22,958 bases of DNA from JBFXAN01 sp050184225 (GCA_050184225.1 JBFXAN010000101.1:1-22958), one strand, 5' to 3'; positions 10,561 to 17,122 are shown, counted from the first letter of the stretch. Notes: generated from the sequence alone by a model not told the origin. A program made the numbers and translations.

Positions 10561-11466
10561 TCACGGCGCGCGTTCTCCAATGGTGAGAGCGAGGAACGCT
10601 TCGACCCGCGCGTTCGGCGGACTGCTCCGGCGCCAAGCGGCATCGAGCGGGCGCTCGGCCACGCGCTCGCCCCGGCGTACGGCCGTCCCGCCGGCTTCGT
10701 CCTCGGCGATGGCGGGTGGCAGCACGCTCCAGCCCAGGCCCATCGTCACCATCTGGCGCAGCACGGCGGGGTTGTCGCTCTCCAGCACGACCGCCGGCGT
10801 GATGCCGGCCCGCGCGAGGGCGCCGTCGATGATGCGGCGGGTGCGGCTGCCCTCGGGGTACAGGACCCAGCGGGCGACGCGCGGGTCTCCGACATCGCCG
10901 CCCGGTGCGTAGATATACAGTGGCTCGCGCAGCACCTCGATCGAAGCAAGGTCGGACTTGTCCACCGGGCCGACGACGAACGCCAGGTCCAGCTCGAAGG
11001 CGCGCAGGCGGCGGAGCAACTCGCCGCTCTGGTCGACGGTGAGCTTGAGATCGACGTTGGGGAAGGCGTCGCGGTAGCGGCGGACCACATCCGGCAGGAC
11101 ATACAAGCTGGCGGCGTCGATCATGCCGACGCTGAGCGGACCGCCATCGCCACCGCGCAGGGCCGCGAGGCGGCGTTCCAGCGCCTCGGCGCTGGCCAGC
11201 GTCTCTTCGGCGAAGCGCAGCACCTCGGCGCCGGCCGCCGTCAGCCGGCGGCGGCGGCCGGCGCGTTCGAAGAGCGGGCTACTGAGGCGGCGGCTGAGTT
11301 CGGACAGCGCCTGGGAGAGCGCGGGCTGGCTGACGTGGAGGGCGTCGGCGGCGGCGGAGATGCTGCCCTGCCGCGCCACCTCGCGCAGATAGGCAAGTTG
11401 TTGCAGGTGCAGGTTGGGCGCGGCCCGGTTGCCGGCATCCTCGATTGCCTTTGTCTCTGCTGTCAT
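10561..11466 (-). CDS. LysR family transcriptional regulator
   Basis: A 301-residue protein starting at ATG 11466; an upstream in-frame start at 11508 adds 14 unsupported residues. An N-terminal winged HTH (about 18-78) reads 'LQQLAYLREVARQGSISAAADALHVSQPALSQALSELSRRLSSPLFERAGRRRRLTAAG', the LysR signature. A periplasmic-binding-protein-like effector domain follows: 'PLSVGMIDAASLYVLPDVVRRYRDAFPNVDLKLTV', ending 'LRQMVTMGLGWSVLPPAIAEDE'. It is divergent from ino1, with 163 bases between them, and upstream of the LLM oxidoreductase on its own strand. LysR regulators typically control the divergent gene, so ino1 is a likely target. The effector is unknown. Confidence 0.93.
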   Translation of the reverse strand: MTAETKAIEDAGNRAAPNLHLQQLAYLREVARQGSISAAADALHVSQPALSQALSELSRRLSSPLFERAGRRRRLTAAGAEVLRFAEETLASAEALERRLAALRGGDGGPLSVGMIDAASLYVLPDVVRRYRDAFPNVDLKLTVDQSGELLRRLRAFELDLAFVVGPVDKSDLASIEVLREPLYIYAPGGDVGDPRVARWVLYPEGSRTRRIIDGALARAGITPAVVLESDNPAVLRQMVTMGLGWSVLPPAIAEDEAGGTAVRRGERVAERPLDAAWRRSSPPNARVEAFLALTIGERAP

Positions 11467-11530
11467 GAGTACCAGATTTTGGCCTACGGGGTACGAATAC
11501 ATAAGCATTGCCTACGTAACTCATATGATA

Positions 11531-11547
11531 CATCCGATACCTGGATG
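11531..11547. promoter_or_regulatory. Candidate LysR box CATCC-N7-GGATG in the lysR-ino1 intergenic region
   Basis: CATCC (11531-11535) and GGATG (11543-11547) form a perfect dyad containing a T-N11-A core (T 11533, A 11545), the classic LysR recognition layout. It lies midway in the divergent intergenic region. A direct repeat GCCTACG also occurs at 11482-11488 and 11510-11516, nearer the lysR start. The motif is visible; binding is inferred. Confidence 0.4.
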
Positions 11548-11616
11548 ACTACACCTAGCATACAGTGAGGAATAGAGTGGTGCAGGACGCGGCATTCGAG
11601 TCCGTGCGGCATCGGT

Positions 11617-11622
11617 AAGGAG
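11617..11622 (+). promoter_or_regulatory. Strong ribosome binding site of ino1
   Basis: AAGGAG lies 7 bases upstream of ATG 11630 and fixes the ino1 start. It suggests high translation of this enzyme. Confidence 0.7.
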
Positions 11623-11629
11623 ACGGAAC

Positions 11630-12946
11630 ATGGCTGAAGCGATCGATCTGAAACCGGCGGCGGGGCGTCTCGGCATTCTCACGCCGGGCATGGGCGCGGT
11701 GGCGACCACCACCTACGCGGGCGTGCTTGCCGTGCGCCAGGAGCACGCGACGCCGTTCGGCTCGCTCACCCAGATGGGGCGCATCCGCCTGGGCAAGCGC
11801 ACCGAGGACCGCAACCCGCTGATCCGGGACTTCGTGCCGCTCGCCGGCCTCGGCGACCTCGTCTTCGGCGGCTGGGACCCGTTCTCGGATAACGCCTTCG
11901 AAGCGGCAGTGAAGGCCGGGGTGCTCTCGGCGAAGGATCTGCTGCCGTTGCAGGATCAGTTGTCCGCGATCCGGCCGATGCCCGCCGTCTTCGACCGCGA
12001 GTACGTCCGCAACATCGATGGCGACAACGTCAAGACCGGCGAGACGAAGATGGATCTCGCCCGCCAGCTGATGGAGGACATGCAGCGCTTCAAGGAAGAT
12101 CAGCGCTGCGACCGGCTGGTGGTGGTCTGGTGCGGCAGCACCGAGGTCTACCGCGAGCCGGCGGCGGTCCACGCCAGCCTGGAGGCGTTCGAGCAGGGGC
12201 TGCGCAACAGTGACCCGGAGATCGCGCCGAGCCAGATCTACGCCTACGCCGCCCTCTCGCTCGGTATCCCCTTCGCCAACGGTGCGCCGAATCTGACGGT
12301 CGACATCCCGGCGATGCTGGAGCTGGCCGCGCAGAACGACGTGCCGATCTGCGGCAAGGACTTCAAGACGGGCCAGACGCTGATGAAGACGATCCTGGCG
12401 CCGGGACTGAAGGCGCGGATGCTCGGGTTGCGCGGCTGGTTCAGCACGAACATCCTCGGCAATCGCGACGGCGAAGTGCTGGACGACCCCGACAGCTTCC
12501 GCTCGAAGGAAGTGAGCAAGCTCGGCGTGCTCGAGGACATCCTCCAACCGGCGCAGTACCCGGAGCTGTACGGCGACATTTACCACAAGGTGCGGATCAA
12601 CTACTACCCGCCCCACGGCGACAACAAAGAGGGCTGGGACAACATCGATATCTTCGGCTGGCTCGGCTATCCGATGCAGATCAAGATCGACTTCCTCTGC
12701 CGCGACAGCATCCTCGCCGCGCCGATCGTGCTCGACCTCGCGCTGTTCATGGACCTCGCCCAGCGGGCCGGCAAGTCCGGCATCCAGGAGTGGCTGAGCT
12801 TCTACTTCAAGAGCCCGCAGTCCGCGCCCGGCCTCTACCCGGAGCACGACCTGTTCATCCAGCAGACCAAGCTGAAGAACACGCTCCGCCACTGGATGGG
12901 CGAAGACCTGATCACCCACCTCGGCACCGAATACTACGAGGAGTAA
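11630..12946 (+). CDS. ino1: myo-inositol-1-phosphate synthase
   Basis: A 438-residue protein that converts glucose 6-phosphate to 1L-myo-inositol 1-phosphate with tightly bound NAD, the first step to phosphatidylinositol and other inositol compounds. The N-terminal Rossmann loop reads 'GILTPGMGAVATTTYAGV'. Hallmarks include 'GKDFKTGQTLMKT' with catalytic lysines, 'LRGWFSTNILGNRDGEVL', and 'NYYPPHGDNKEGWDNIDIFGWLG' near the C-terminal third. The length is normal for prokaryotic enzymes and the gene looks intact. It is divergent from a LysR regulator. Its last about 85 bases recur as diverged relics at 14473-14557 and 16034-16063, flanking the toxin-antitoxin genes downstream. Confidence 0.93.
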   Translation: MAEAIDLKPAAGRLGILTPGMGAVATTTYAGVLAVRQEHATPFGSLTQMGRIRLGKRTEDRNPLIRDFVPLAGLGDLVFGGWDPFSDNAFEAAVKAGVLSAKDLLPLQDQLSAIRPMPAVFDREYVRNIDGDNVKTGETKMDLARQLMEDMQRFKEDQRCDRLVVVWCGSTEVYREPAAVHASLEAFEQGLRNSDPEIAPSQIYAYAALSLGIPFANGAPNLTVDIPAMLELAAQNDVPICGKDFKTGQTLMKTILAPGLKARMLGLRGWFSTNILGNRDGEVLDDPDSFRSKEVSKLGVLEDILQPAQYPELYGDIYHKVRINYYPPHGDNKEGWDNIDIFGWLGYPMQIKIDFLCRDSILAAPIVLDLALFMDLAQRAGKSGIQEWLSFYFKSPQSAPGLYPEHDLFIQQTKLKNTLRHWMGEDLITHLGTEYYEE

Positions 12947-12954
12947 GGACTGTC

Positions 12955-12985
12955 GCGGGCCTGCTTCAGACGACAGCAGGCCCGC
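12955..12985 (+). terminator. Stem-loop after ino1 (GCGGGCCTGC / GCAGGCCCGC)
   Basis: A perfect 10-base-pair GC stem (12955-12964 with 12976-12985) and an 11-base loop start 8 bases after the ino1 stop. No T-run follows, so it may be a T-less terminator or a 3' mRNA stabiliser. It separates ino1 from the toxin-antitoxin genes. Confidence 0.6.
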
Positions 12986-13029
12986 AACGTCATCTACACT
13001 AGGGCTACGGATCGGTCGGAGTCCGGAAC

Positions 13030-13374
13030 ATGCCCATTACTCTGCGCGAGATCACGCAACAAACGATCGACGATGTCGTCCGCACCATCGTGGACCACTT
13101 CCACCCGCGGCGGATTATCCTCTTCGGATCGCGTGCGCGCGGCGATCATCGATCCGACAGCGACCTCGACCTCTTCATCGAAATGGAGATCGACCCGGCC
13201 CTGCCGCCTCGAGAACGGGCGCGTCGGGTCCGAACGGCGTTCTCTCCATACCCGTGCGCGATGGACCTGATCATCTACACGCCGGAGGAGTCGGCCTACT
13301 GGCGCGAGGCCGCAGCGTCGTTACCCGCCGCGGCGTATCGAGAGGGAAGGATTCTCTATGAGCGCGCGGGATGA
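13030..13374 (+). CDS. MNT-type nucleotidyltransferase antitoxin of an MNT/HEPN pair
   Basis: A 114-residue minimal nucleotidyltransferase. 'IILFGSRARGDHRSDSDLDLFI' gives the GSRARG helix (33-38) and metal-binding Asp45 and Asp47; a third acidic residue is Asp79 in 'CAMDLII'. In characterised MntA/HepT systems this protein transfers AMP to the HEPN toxin and inactivates it. GGAG lies 8 bases upstream of the ATG, and TACACT (12995-13000) could be a -10 box. It overlaps the HEPN gene by 17 bases. Catalytic residues look intact. Confidence 0.87.
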   Translation: MPITLREITQQTIDDVVRTIVDHFHPRRIILFGSRARGDHRSDSDLDLFIEMEIDPALPPRERARRVRTAFSPYPCAMDLIIYTPEESAYWREAAASLPAAAYREGRILYERAG

Positions 13375-13762
13375 AGAACTCGCGCGCGAATGGTTCGACA
13401 AGGCTGAACGTGACCGGCTCACCGCGGACACCATGCTGAGCATCACGCCACCACCCACCGACGTTGTGTGCTTCCACTATCAGCAGGTGGCGGAGAAGTA
13501 TCTCAAGGGATTCCTTGCCTGGCACGGCACGCCGCTGATCAAGACCCACGATCTGGCTGACTTGCTGACGCAATGCTGTGTCGTCGAGCCTCGCTTGGTG
13601 TCATTGCAGCCGCTCGCTGTTCTACTCACCGACTACGCCGTCGATGTCCGCTATCCTGGCCTTCCTCATAGCGACCCGACCGACGAGGAGACATCCGCTG
13701 TCCGCGATGCGGCTCGCGAAATCCGGCGCGCTGTACGGACAGGGCTCAGCTTCTCAGCGTGA
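13358..13762 (+). CDS. HEPN domain toxin
   Basis: A 134-residue all-helical protein. 'REWFDKAERDRLTADTML', then 'CFHYQQVAEKYLKGFLAWHGTPLIKTHDLADLL', matches the HEPN (PF05168-like) core. 'VRYPGLPH' (Arg98, His104) fits the R-x4-6-H ribonuclease motif. GGAAGGA lies upstream of its ATG inside the nucleotidyltransferase gene. The pair probably acts as a toxin (HEPN RNase) and antitoxin (AMP-transferring MNT). The tyrosine after the motif that is AMP-modified in HepT (R-x4-H-x-Y) is not visible here, so the modification site may differ. A 20-base piece of this gene recurs at 15239-15258. Confidence 0.83.
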   Translation: MSARDEELAREWFDKAERDRLTADTMLSITPPPTDVVCFHYQQVAEKYLKGFLAWHGTPLIKTHDLADLLTQCCVVEPRLVSLQPLAVLLTDYAVDVRYPGLPHSDPTDEETSAVRDAAREIRRAVRTGLSFSA

Positions 13763-13789
13763 TGACGATCCTACCGAGGGGCAACCATA

Positions 13790-14464
13790 GTGAATGTCAC
13801 GCACCTGAAATCGGCACTCGCTCACGTACTCTGGCTGGGCGGAGCCATCGGTGCCGGCAAGTCGTCCATCGCCCGCCTTATGGGTGAGAAGTACAGCCTG
13901 CAGGTGTATCACTATGATCGCTTGCAGCAAGAGCACTATGCGCGGCTGCTGCCGGAGCGCCACGCGACGATGTACGCGGCTCTCACGATGACCGATGAAG
14001 AGCGCTGGGTTCTGCGCTCGGGGGAGGCGATGGCCGAGTCAACGCTCGCGTGGCATGCGGAACGCTTCGAATTTGTGATCGAGGATCTTCTGGCCCTGCC
14101 GCACGACCAACGTGTGCTGGCAGAGGGATTCGGACTCCTGCCACACTTGGTGGCTCCACTTCTGTCCAATTCTGCGCAGGCTCTTTGGCTGATCTCGAGC
14201 CGCGCATTCCGACGACACGCTCTCACGCTTCGTGGTATGCGCGATCCGGCGGCGGAATGGCCCGGCACGAGCGACCCACAGCGCGCTCAACAGAACAAGG
14301 ATGATCGCGATGAGATTCTGGCCGCCGCCGCGCAGCGTGAGGCGCATGAATTGGGACTGTCAGTGATCGAGATCGACGGCAGGCGAAGCCTCGACGAAAT
14401 AACCGGTTTGGTGGAGCAGCATTTCGCGCCGCTTCTCCTGCTGGACAAGGCTCGTGGCGGCTAA
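13790..14464 (+). CDS. P-loop NTPase / small-molecule kinase-like protein next to MNT/HEPN
   Basis: A 224-residue protein from GTG 13790, 27 bases after the HEPN stop, with GAGGGG upstream. 'HVLWLGGAIGAGKSSIARLMGEKYSLQVYHYDRLQQEH' contains Walker A (GAIGAGKSS, 18-26) and a 'YHYD' acidic site like nucleoside or shikimate-type kinases. 'RVLAEGFGLLPHLVAPLLSNSAQALWLISSRAFRRHAL' holds the Walker B-like strand and 'FRRH'. It would phosphorylate an unknown small molecule, or act on RNA or antibiotics. Spacing suggests it is co-transcribed with the toxin-antitoxin pair. It ends 9 bases before a relic of the ino1 3' end, so it is the last gene of this inserted block. Confidence 0.72.
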   Translation: MNVTHLKSALAHVLWLGGAIGAGKSSIARLMGEKYSLQVYHYDRLQQEHYARLLPERHATMYAALTMTDEERWVLRSGEAMAESTLAWHAERFEFVIEDLLALPHDQRVLAEGFGLLPHLVAPLLSNSAQALWLISSRAFRRHALTLRGMRDPAAEWPGTSDPQRAQQNKDDRDEILAAAAQREAHELGLSVIEIDGRRSLDEITGLVEQHFAPLLLLDKARGG

Positions 14465-14472
14465 TCGACGCT

Positions 14473-14557
14473 CAGCAAGCGAAGCTGAAGAACACGCTGC
14501 GCACCGATGGGCGAAGACCTGATCACCCACCTCGGCAGCGAGTACTTCGAGGCGTAG
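14473..14557 (+). pseudogene. Relic of the ino1 3' end (copy 2)
   Basis: These 85 bases align with 12860-12946 of ino1. A 32-base run is identical (14506-14537 with 12895-12926), and so is AAGCTGAAGAACACGCT further upstream. Two bases are missing near 14503, breaking the frame. With that corrected it reads QQAKLKNTLR...MGEDLITHLGSEYFEA and stops at TAG 14555. Differences such as GAATAC to GAGTAC look synonymous, as in a diverged homologue and not a fresh copy. Confidence 0.85.
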
Positions 14558-14593
14558 GGCGGGCCAGATGGTGGCGTCTGGCTCGACCGAGGC

Positions 14594-14614
14594 GGTATGA
14601 CGAAGGATCATACC
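14594..14614 (+). promoter_or_regulatory. Operator-like dyad GGTATGA-N7-TCATACC upstream of RHH/MazF
   Basis: GGTATGA (14594-14600) and TCATACC (14608-14614) are perfect 7-base inverted repeats with a 7-base spacer, ending 17 bases before the antitoxin ATG. Ribbon-helix-helix antitoxins bind such short dyads as tetramers and repress their own operon. The symmetry is seen; the function is inferred. Confidence 0.6.
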
Positions 14615-14631
14615 AACAGCGGAGGGTTCGT

Positions 14632-14928
14632 ATGCCGGTGGCCAAGGTCGCGATCAGCATCGACGAGCAGATCCTTCGAGAGATCGATCGATGGGTGGCG
14701 GCCGGTGAGTATCCGAGCCGAAGTCAGGTGATGCAGACGGCGATCGCGGTGTTGAAGGAGCAGCGTGCCCGCCGCGAGACGTTTCTCGAGGAGCTGACGA
14801 AGCTCGATCCGGCGGTGGAGCGGGCGCTCGCCGACGAATTCCTGACCGCAGAGACCACGTGGCCCGATTCTGAGGGGCGATATCAACTGGGCGAACCTCG
14901 AACCGGTGCGCGGCCACGAGCAGGGTAG
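14632..14928 (+). CDS. Ribbon-helix-helix antitoxin (MazE/CopG-like)
   Basis: A 98-residue protein. 'VAKVAISIDEQILREIDRWVAAGEYPSRSQVMQTAIAVLKE' is the classic ribbon-helix-helix unit: an N-terminal DNA-contacting strand, then two helices. The C-terminal part (about 50-98) would bind the toxin. GGAGGG lies 5 bases upstream of ATG 14632, and a perfect 7+7 operator dyad sits just before that. The end of the gene overlaps the start of the MazF frame by about 60 bases, more than usual, so the last 20 residues (EPRTGARPRAG) share bases with the toxin N-terminus. Confidence 0.87.
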   Translation: MPVAKVAISIDEQILREIDRWVAAGEYPSRSQVMQTAIAVLKEQRARRETFLEELTKLDPAVERALADEFLTAETTWPDSEGRYQLGEPRTGARPRAG

Positions 14929-15193
14929 CGTCCGGCCCGTGCTGGTGATCAGCCATGATCTCTTTAACGAGCGTTCGGGCACGGTGATAGCCCTCGCGAT
15001 CACGAGCCAGCCGCAACGGGCCGGCTACCCCCTGACCTGGAAGCTGCCGCCGGGAACCCTTCCTCGGGATGCCTGGGTCAAGATCTCTCAAGTACGCACA
15101 CTCTCGACGGAACGTCTGACCAATCGAGCTGGCCGGCTGAGCACAGCCGATCTCGGCGATATTCTCAACGCGCTCAGGATGCTCGTCGACTGA
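14870..15193 (+). CDS. MazF/PemK-family mRNA interferase toxin with a non-standard start
   Basis: The frame reads 'RGDINWANLEPVRGHEQGSVRPVLVISHDLFN', then 'GTVIALAITSQPQRAGYPLTWKLP' and 'DAWVKISQVRTLSTERL', a textbook MazF endoribonuclease. The usual MazF opening is M-x-RGDIYWANLEP. Here the codon before RGDI is CTG (14870), preceded by ATT (14867), and no ATG, GTG or TTG is available there. The only standard start, GTG 14906, would remove the first strand. So either CTG/ATT is used at low level, or the start has decayed and the toxin is silent. Full-length product from CTG is 107 residues. The frame is otherwise intact. Confidence 0.82.
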   Translation: MRGDINWANLEPVRGHEQGSVRPVLVISHDLFNERSGTVIALAITSQPQRAGYPLTWKLPPGTLPRDAWVKISQVRTLSTERLTNRAGRLSTADLGDILNALRMLVD

Positions 15194-15229
15194 GCGGAGA
15201 TGGCGCCCCTGATGCTGTGCGGTATGCTC

Positions 15230-15270
15230 TGGCGACGCCCGCTATCCTGGCCTTCCTCGTATTCCGATTG
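15230..15270 (+). pseudogene. Fragment of a HEPN toxin gene
   Basis: CCGCTATCCTGGCCTTCCTC at 15239-15258 is identical to 13648-13667 in the HEPN gene. In the matching frame it reads 'SGDARYPGLPRIP', which keeps the RYPGLP motif. No longer HEPN frame surrounds it. It is a remnant of a second HEPN gene or a stray copy of the first. Confidence 0.55.
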
Positions 15271-15286
15271 TCGGCGGGCAGGCCAC

Positions 15287-15598
15287 TCAGCCTGAGTGCT
15301 TGACGGTGTCGCGCTCGAGATAGAGCGAACACGCCGGCTCATTGCAAAGCGCCGCGGTGATCTCGGTGGGGCTGCGAGAGTCCGGCGCTCGTGCTCGGAG
15401 CGTGACCGCGACCTCGCTTCCGGTTTCGCCAACGCCAACACAGTCCATCGCGATCCGTCGGCCGTCGGACACGAGGACTACCGGGCCGAGCCAGTCTCGA
15501 CCGAGATCGGGCGAGACGTGAGCCATTACAACCTGCTTCTCAGCGAGTGCGAAAAGACGTGTGACCGCGATCCTCTCGACTGTCTTCATCTCACCCAT
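15287..15598 (-). CDS. Small protein of unknown function, partner of the HEXXH protein
   Basis: A 103-residue protein from ATG 15598, overlapping the upstream stop by 8 bases; ATG 15589 is also possible. The family is not recognised. Its first 65 residues ('KTVERIAVTRLFALAEKQVVMAHVSPDLGRDWLGPVVLVSDGRRIAMDCVGVGETGSEVAVTL') have a regular strand pattern like the small beta-barrel of translation-factor domain 2 ('DG' turn, 'VG'), but this is only a fold impression. The last codons overlap a 15-base palindrome (15284-15298). It is probably co-translated with the HEXXH gene. A plus-strand frame of 196 codons covers the same DNA but reads like a shadow. Confidence 0.5.
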   Translation of the reverse strand: MGEMKTVERIAVTRLFALAEKQVVMAHVSPDLGRDWLGPVVLVSDGRRIAMDCVGVGETGSEVAVTLRARAPDSRSPTEITAALCNEPACSLYLERDTVKHSG

Positions 15599-15929
15599 CG
15601 AGTCGGAGAAGTCTCGCATGGCGTCGCAAGAACGCCTCGATCCGTCCATGCTCCTCACCGACCGTCATGCTGCTCTCGCGCAGTGCGTACCGTCGATGGA
15701 GCCATTCATGCAGCAGATCAGCGCGGGTCGCGACATCCTCCCGCACCAGGATCTGCGACTCTCGATTACCAAGATACATGTGCGAGGCCGCCGCTTCCAC
15801 CGCCTGGAGGTAGTGCAACTCCTCGCCCTGAACGAACCGAGCCGAAACTCCGGAACGCCGGTTCATCATCCCGATCAGTTCTATAACACTCGCCAGATCT
15901 CCGGACTGAATTCTTGCCCGTTCCGCCAT
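15591..15929 (-). CDS. Unrecognised HEXXH-motif protein (possible zinc metallopeptidase)
   Basis: A 112-residue protein from ATG 15929 (MAERARIQSGDL); the frame extends upstream to 16085 through non-protein-like sequence that includes an ino1 relic. 'LLHEWLHRRYALRESSMTVGEEHGRIEAFLRRHARLL' contains HEWLH (74-78), a perfect zincin HEXXH, followed by EEH (92-94) and E98 as possible third ligands. Zincin-like domains of this size occur among toxin and polyvalent phage proteins, but I cannot name a family. Codon choice looks like real coding sequence and is less GC-biased than the genes to the right. It lies between toxin-antitoxin remnants and overlaps a small partner gene. Confidence 0.55.
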   Translation of the reverse strand: MAERARIQSGDLASVIELIGMMNRRSGVSARFVQGEELHYLQAVEAAASHMYLGNRESQILVREDVATRADLLHEWLHRRYALRESSMTVGEEHGRIEAFLRRHARLLRLDG

Positions 15930-16254
15930 CCGTTGTTCCGCTCGTGGCACCTGTGGTCGCAGACGCCGGCCAGTCCGCTCGCGATCGCACACACAGGAAG
16001 CGCGCTTCCGCACACAGCCCTGGGCATCATACGCGCCGCCCCTGGATGGGCGAAGATCTGATCGCTGGTGGTGGATCTGGCGCACGCCGAGCGTCTCGGA
16101 TGTGAGTCCTCAAGTTGCCGAGATTGAGCGATCTGACCTTCGGCAGCGCTCCGACCTGCAATGCGCGCTGATGGAAGTCCGTGATGCGGACCGCGAGGTC
16201 CGATTCCCGACCAGACAGGCGAGCGCGGGAGTAGCTTGCGCGGACGGCGGTTCT
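15930..16254. other. Stretch without a supported gene
   Basis: Apart from the ino1 relic at 16034-16063, no complete gene is supported. A minus-strand frame through about 16060-16225 reads 'ASYSRARLSGRESDLAVRITDFHQRALQVGALPKVRSLNLGNLRTHIRDARRA', which looks somewhat coding but has no clear start. It could be another gene relic. Confidence 0.5.
16034..16063 (+). pseudogene. Short relic of the ino1 3' end (copy 3)
   Basis: Bases 16042-16063 match ino1 12892-12913 with one difference, a synonymous GAC to GAT, and the preceding 8 bases differ at two positions. In the ino1 frame it reads 'PWMGEDLI' where the intact gene has 'HWMGEDLI'. The match ends abruptly. Too long to be chance, too short to be functional. 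Confidence 0.65.
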
Positions 16255-17067
16255 TCAGCAGGTAGCGCCGCCATGCGCGCAGGCGACGCCGGCGGTGAGT
16301 TGCGCGAAGAGGAGTGCGGCGCCGGCGGCGAGCAGGAGGATGCCGAGAGGTGTCGACAGCCTCCACCCCCACGGGAGGTTCTTTTCGGTTGCCATGACTG
16401 CACCGAGGGTAAGCATCCACAGCACGCTGCCGGCGCCCAGGGCGAACATGAGCAGCATCAGCGACCAGCAGCAGCCGACACAGAACAGGCCGTGATGGAG
16501 ACCCAACCGCAGGGCGTCGAGTTTGGCGTTGCCGCCGTGCCAGTGCGCCACGATGAACGCGTAGGGCGAGCGGCAGGCGTCCAGACAGAGGCGCTTCAGC
16601 GGGGTGAACTGGTAGGCGCCGGCAAGCACAAGAACCAGGACGCCGAGCATTCCTGAACGCTCTTCCAGCCAGTGACTGCGCCCGACGAGCGTGTGCACGC
16701 CCAGGTCGCCCGCGTGGGCGGCGGCGCCGACCAGAACCCAGACGGCCAGATAGGCCGCGACCAGCCATGCCACGAGGACGCGCGCATCCGCGCGGCCGGC
16801 GACCAGCCGCCGGAAGAGCAGCAACAGGGGAATGACCGTCGGCAGCATCATCGCGACCGTCATCAGCGTCCAGCCGGCGATGAACAGGACCGCAAGACCG
16901 GCGTATTCACGGTCGAGCGCGCTCCCGCCTTCGCCGAGCAGCCGGTGGTCCAGGTACGCGCCGTAGGGCGACTGATCCCAGACGACGAGTGTCAGCCAGC
17001 AGAGCGCAATCAGTGACGCGAGGACGGCAAGGAAGGGCCGGTAATCCTGAACTCGTGGCGCAATCAC
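16255..17067 (-). CDS. DUF2182 predicted metal-binding membrane protein
   Basis: A 270-residue protein from GTG 17067, with AGGAGGTGG directly upstream. Six or so hydrophobic spans (about 12-30, 57-85, 98-118, 140-152, 195-215, 240-262) mark an inner-membrane protein. Family motifs seen are 'WTLMTVAMMLP' (66-76), 'YQFTPLKRLCLDACRSP' (152-168) and 'GLHHGLFCVGCCWSLM' (189-204), with His191/192 and Cys196/199/200 as likely metal ligands. The C-terminus adds a His/Cys tail ('ACAHGGATC'). DUF2182 genes commonly sit next to DUF1326 genes, as here. A role in handling a metal or in a membrane oxidase is inferred only. A GC hairpin (17081-17111) separates it from the DUF1326 gene. Confidence 0.87.
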   Translation of the reverse strand: MIAPRVQDYRPFLAVLASLIALCWLTLVVWDQSPYGAYLDHRLLGEGGSALDREYAGLAVLFIAGWTLMTVAMMLPTVIPLLLLFRRLVAGRADARVLVAWLVAAYLAVWVLVGAAAHAGDLGVHTLVGRSHWLEERSGMLGVLVLVLAGAYQFTPLKRLCLDACRSPYAFIVAHWHGGNAKLDALRLGLHHGLFCVGCCWSLMLLMFALGAGSVLWMLTLGAVMATEKNLPWGWRLSTPLGILLLAAGAALLFAQLTAGVACAHGGATC

Positions 17068-17080
17068 GGTTCCACCTCCT

Positions 17081-17111
17081 GGGGTGAGCCGGGCGCTGCT
17101 CGGCCCACCCC
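17081..17111 (-). other. Hairpin between DUF1326 and DUF2182 genes
   Basis: GGGGTGAGCCG (17081-17091) pairs with CGGCCCACCCC (17101-17111) with one mismatch and a 9-base loop. It lies just upstream of the DUF2182 ribosome binding site. It could attenuate or protect the mRNA and so set different levels of the two proteins. No T-run follows. Confidence 0.45.
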
Positions 17112-17122
17112 GACAACGCGCA

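Noticed and set aside
11555..12919. 454-codon minus-strand frame opposite ino1
   Set aside because: ino1 is well conserved on the plus strand; the antisense product is His/Arg/Val-rich noise.
15296..15886. 196-codon plus-strand frame
   Set aside because: Its translation lacks protein-like patterns, while the opposite strand holds two overlapping frames with coherent helices and strands and a HEXXH motif.
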